This document shows, one piece after another, positions 14,435 through 15,288 of a DNA stretch of 15,288 bases. Both the position numbers and the translations under genes were made by a program. Positions within the stretch are counted from its first letter, which is position 1. Each line of letters opens with the position of its first letter. Where the stretch lies: positions 1 through 15,288 of the forward strand of contig JABIPV010000274.1 of the NCBI GenBank assembly GCA_018699075.1. The letters are read 5' to 3'. Source of the stretch: Kordiimonadaceae bacterium. Lineage in GTDB: Bacteria > Pseudomonadota > Alphaproteobacteria > Sphingomonadales > Emcibacteraceae. A model generated the notes under the pieces. That model was not told where the DNA came from and did not search any database. It saw nothing but the letters and a program-made list of their open reading frames with translations.

Positions 14435-15288
14435 TTATATATGATCATAAAGCTGTGTTAACTGACTGCCGCCTTCAAAAAAGAGTTCTCGGATTTTGTT
14501 GAAGGGTACATTTTTCACGGGGCTTAAGGGGAGCGGCAGATCGTTCGCGTTTACTGTGCCCAATAAATAATCTGCCATCACTCGTCCGAAAGCAGTGCCG
14601 GGGGCGATGCCTCGACCGCTATAGCCGCTAATATTATAAAGGCCGCTTCCCAGATCATTGAGGTTTAAGATATGGTTTTTGGTGCAGGCAATTCGTCCTG
14701 CCCATTTATATTTCCACCTTACGGGACCCACTTCGGGAAAAGTATCACGGATCATTTTATCGGCCCATGATACGAAAAGGGGCGCATCGGGTTTAAAAAT
14801 ATTTCCTATCGTGCCGATGATCAACCGCCCTTTGGCATCGGTACGGTAAGACCGCATAATCATACGTGTATCCCACGTACCATTTTTACCGGGCAGGAAG
14901 TTTTTAAGTTGATCTTCTTTAAGCGGGTCCGTCGCCATTTGAGAGTAATAAAGGGGCGTAAAGGTCGCTTTAAGTTCCGGCATAACCTGTTCCAAATAAG
15001 CATTGGTCGCTAGCAATACTTTATCCGCAATCACCAATCCTTCAGGTGTTTTAACGTGCCATTTTCCCGATTTGTGAGTGATATTTATCGCCGGCGTTTT
15101 GGTGAATATTTTTGCACCTGCCTTTTCAGCGGCCAGAGTTATGCCGTGACAATATTCAAGCGGTTGAAGGGTTCCCGCCCGCATATCATGGATGGCGCCA
15201 AGATAGTTTTCAGCGCGGGTTAATTTATAAGTATCCTCACGGTCCAGCACCATCACACTGCCGCCACGGGCATTGATTTGTAAGGCGC
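14435..15288 (-). CDS. FAD-dependent amine oxidoreductase, DAO fold (PuuB/DadA-like), N-terminus beyond the window
   Basis: C-terminal part (about 284 codons) of a second DAO-fold oxidase. The frame continues to the window edge through residues reading ALQINARGGSVMVLDRED, which are internal, so the Met/Val codons near 15256 are not the start and the GxGxxG motif lies outside. Seen here are the substrate-domain motif MRAGTLQPLEYCHGITLA, the VLLATNAYLEQVMPEL strand-loop that precedes the flavin, the WAGRIACT stretch and the C-terminal FAD contact NISGYSGRGIAPGTAFGR. These match gamma-glutamylputrescine oxidoreductase-type proteins better than the gene at 10985 does. It is convergent with the S9 peptidase. 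The substrate, an amine or N-methyl amino acid, is unproven. Confidence 0.85.
   Translation of the reverse strand, partial: ALQINARGGSVMVLDREDTYKLTRAENYLGAIHDMRAGTLQPLEYCHGITLAAEKAGAKIFTKTPAINITHKSGKWHVKTPEGLVIADKVLLATNAYLEQVMPELKATFTPLYYSQMATDPLKEDQLKNFLPGKNGTWDTRMIMRSYRTDAKGRLIIGTIGNIFKPDAPLFVSWADKMIRDTFPEVGPVRWKYKWAGRIACTKNHILNLNDLGSGLYNISGYSGRGIAPGTAFGRVMADYLLGTVNANDLPLPLSPVKNVPFNKIRELFFEGGSQLTQLYDHI

Overview
The window is 15.3 kb of AT-rich, gene-dense bacterial chromosome. Several features point to an alphaproteobacterium, probably marine or host-associated: a DUF6356-type small membrane protein, a response regulator with a GPNRRRR tail paired with a small Hpt-like helical protein, a split YeeE/YedE transporter, and many flavin-dependent oxidoreductases. 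Kordiimonadales, Emcibacterales or Sneathiellales would fit, but this placement is inferred from gene style and not from any marker gene. I see no rRNA, tRNA, CRISPR array, insertion sequence or phage gene, and no gene-free stretch exceeds 300 bp. The longest gaps are about 186-189 bp.

Layout. (1) 1-1380: the 3' part of a GlcD/DLD-type FAD-linked oxidase, then an Lrp/AsnC regulator with a near-perfect Lrp box just upstream. (2) 1567-2679: a DUF6356 protein convergent with a two-gene YeeE/YedE (PmpAB-like) sulfur-transport unit. (3) 2785-9948: the core region. A BetI-like TetR regulator is followed, on the opposite strand, by a translationally coupled operon of two paralogous CrtI/PYROXD2-like FAD enzymes and a GcvT-family folate-binding protein. 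A second BetI-like regulator is divergent from that operon, and a Rieske oxygenase of the quaternary-ammonium type lies next to it. (4) 9945-10880: a CheY-like regulator and an Hpt-like protein lacking the phospho-acceptor histidine. (5) 10985-15288: a DAO-fold (DadA/PuuB-like) amine oxidase, a secreted S9 peptidase behind a promoter flanked by a 13-bp direct repeat, and a second, edge-truncated DAO-fold oxidase.

How the genes may work together (inference). The Rieske protein has the ECYHC iron-site signature, with Glu where most ring-hydroxylating oxygenases have Asp. BetI-type regulators normally sense choline or betaine-like ligands. GcvT-fold proteins transfer one-carbon units to tetrahydrofolate. 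DAO-fold enzymes oxidise secondary or tertiary amines. Together these suggest uptake and stepwise demethylation of a methylated amine or osmolyte, with the methyl carbon captured as a folate adduct. The unusual part is the operon of two CrtI-like flavoproteins with a stand-alone GcvT. A similar palindromic element, TTG(A/T)AC-N3-TGTACA, upstream of the first TetR gene and of the Rieske gene may tie the two ends of the region into one regulon.
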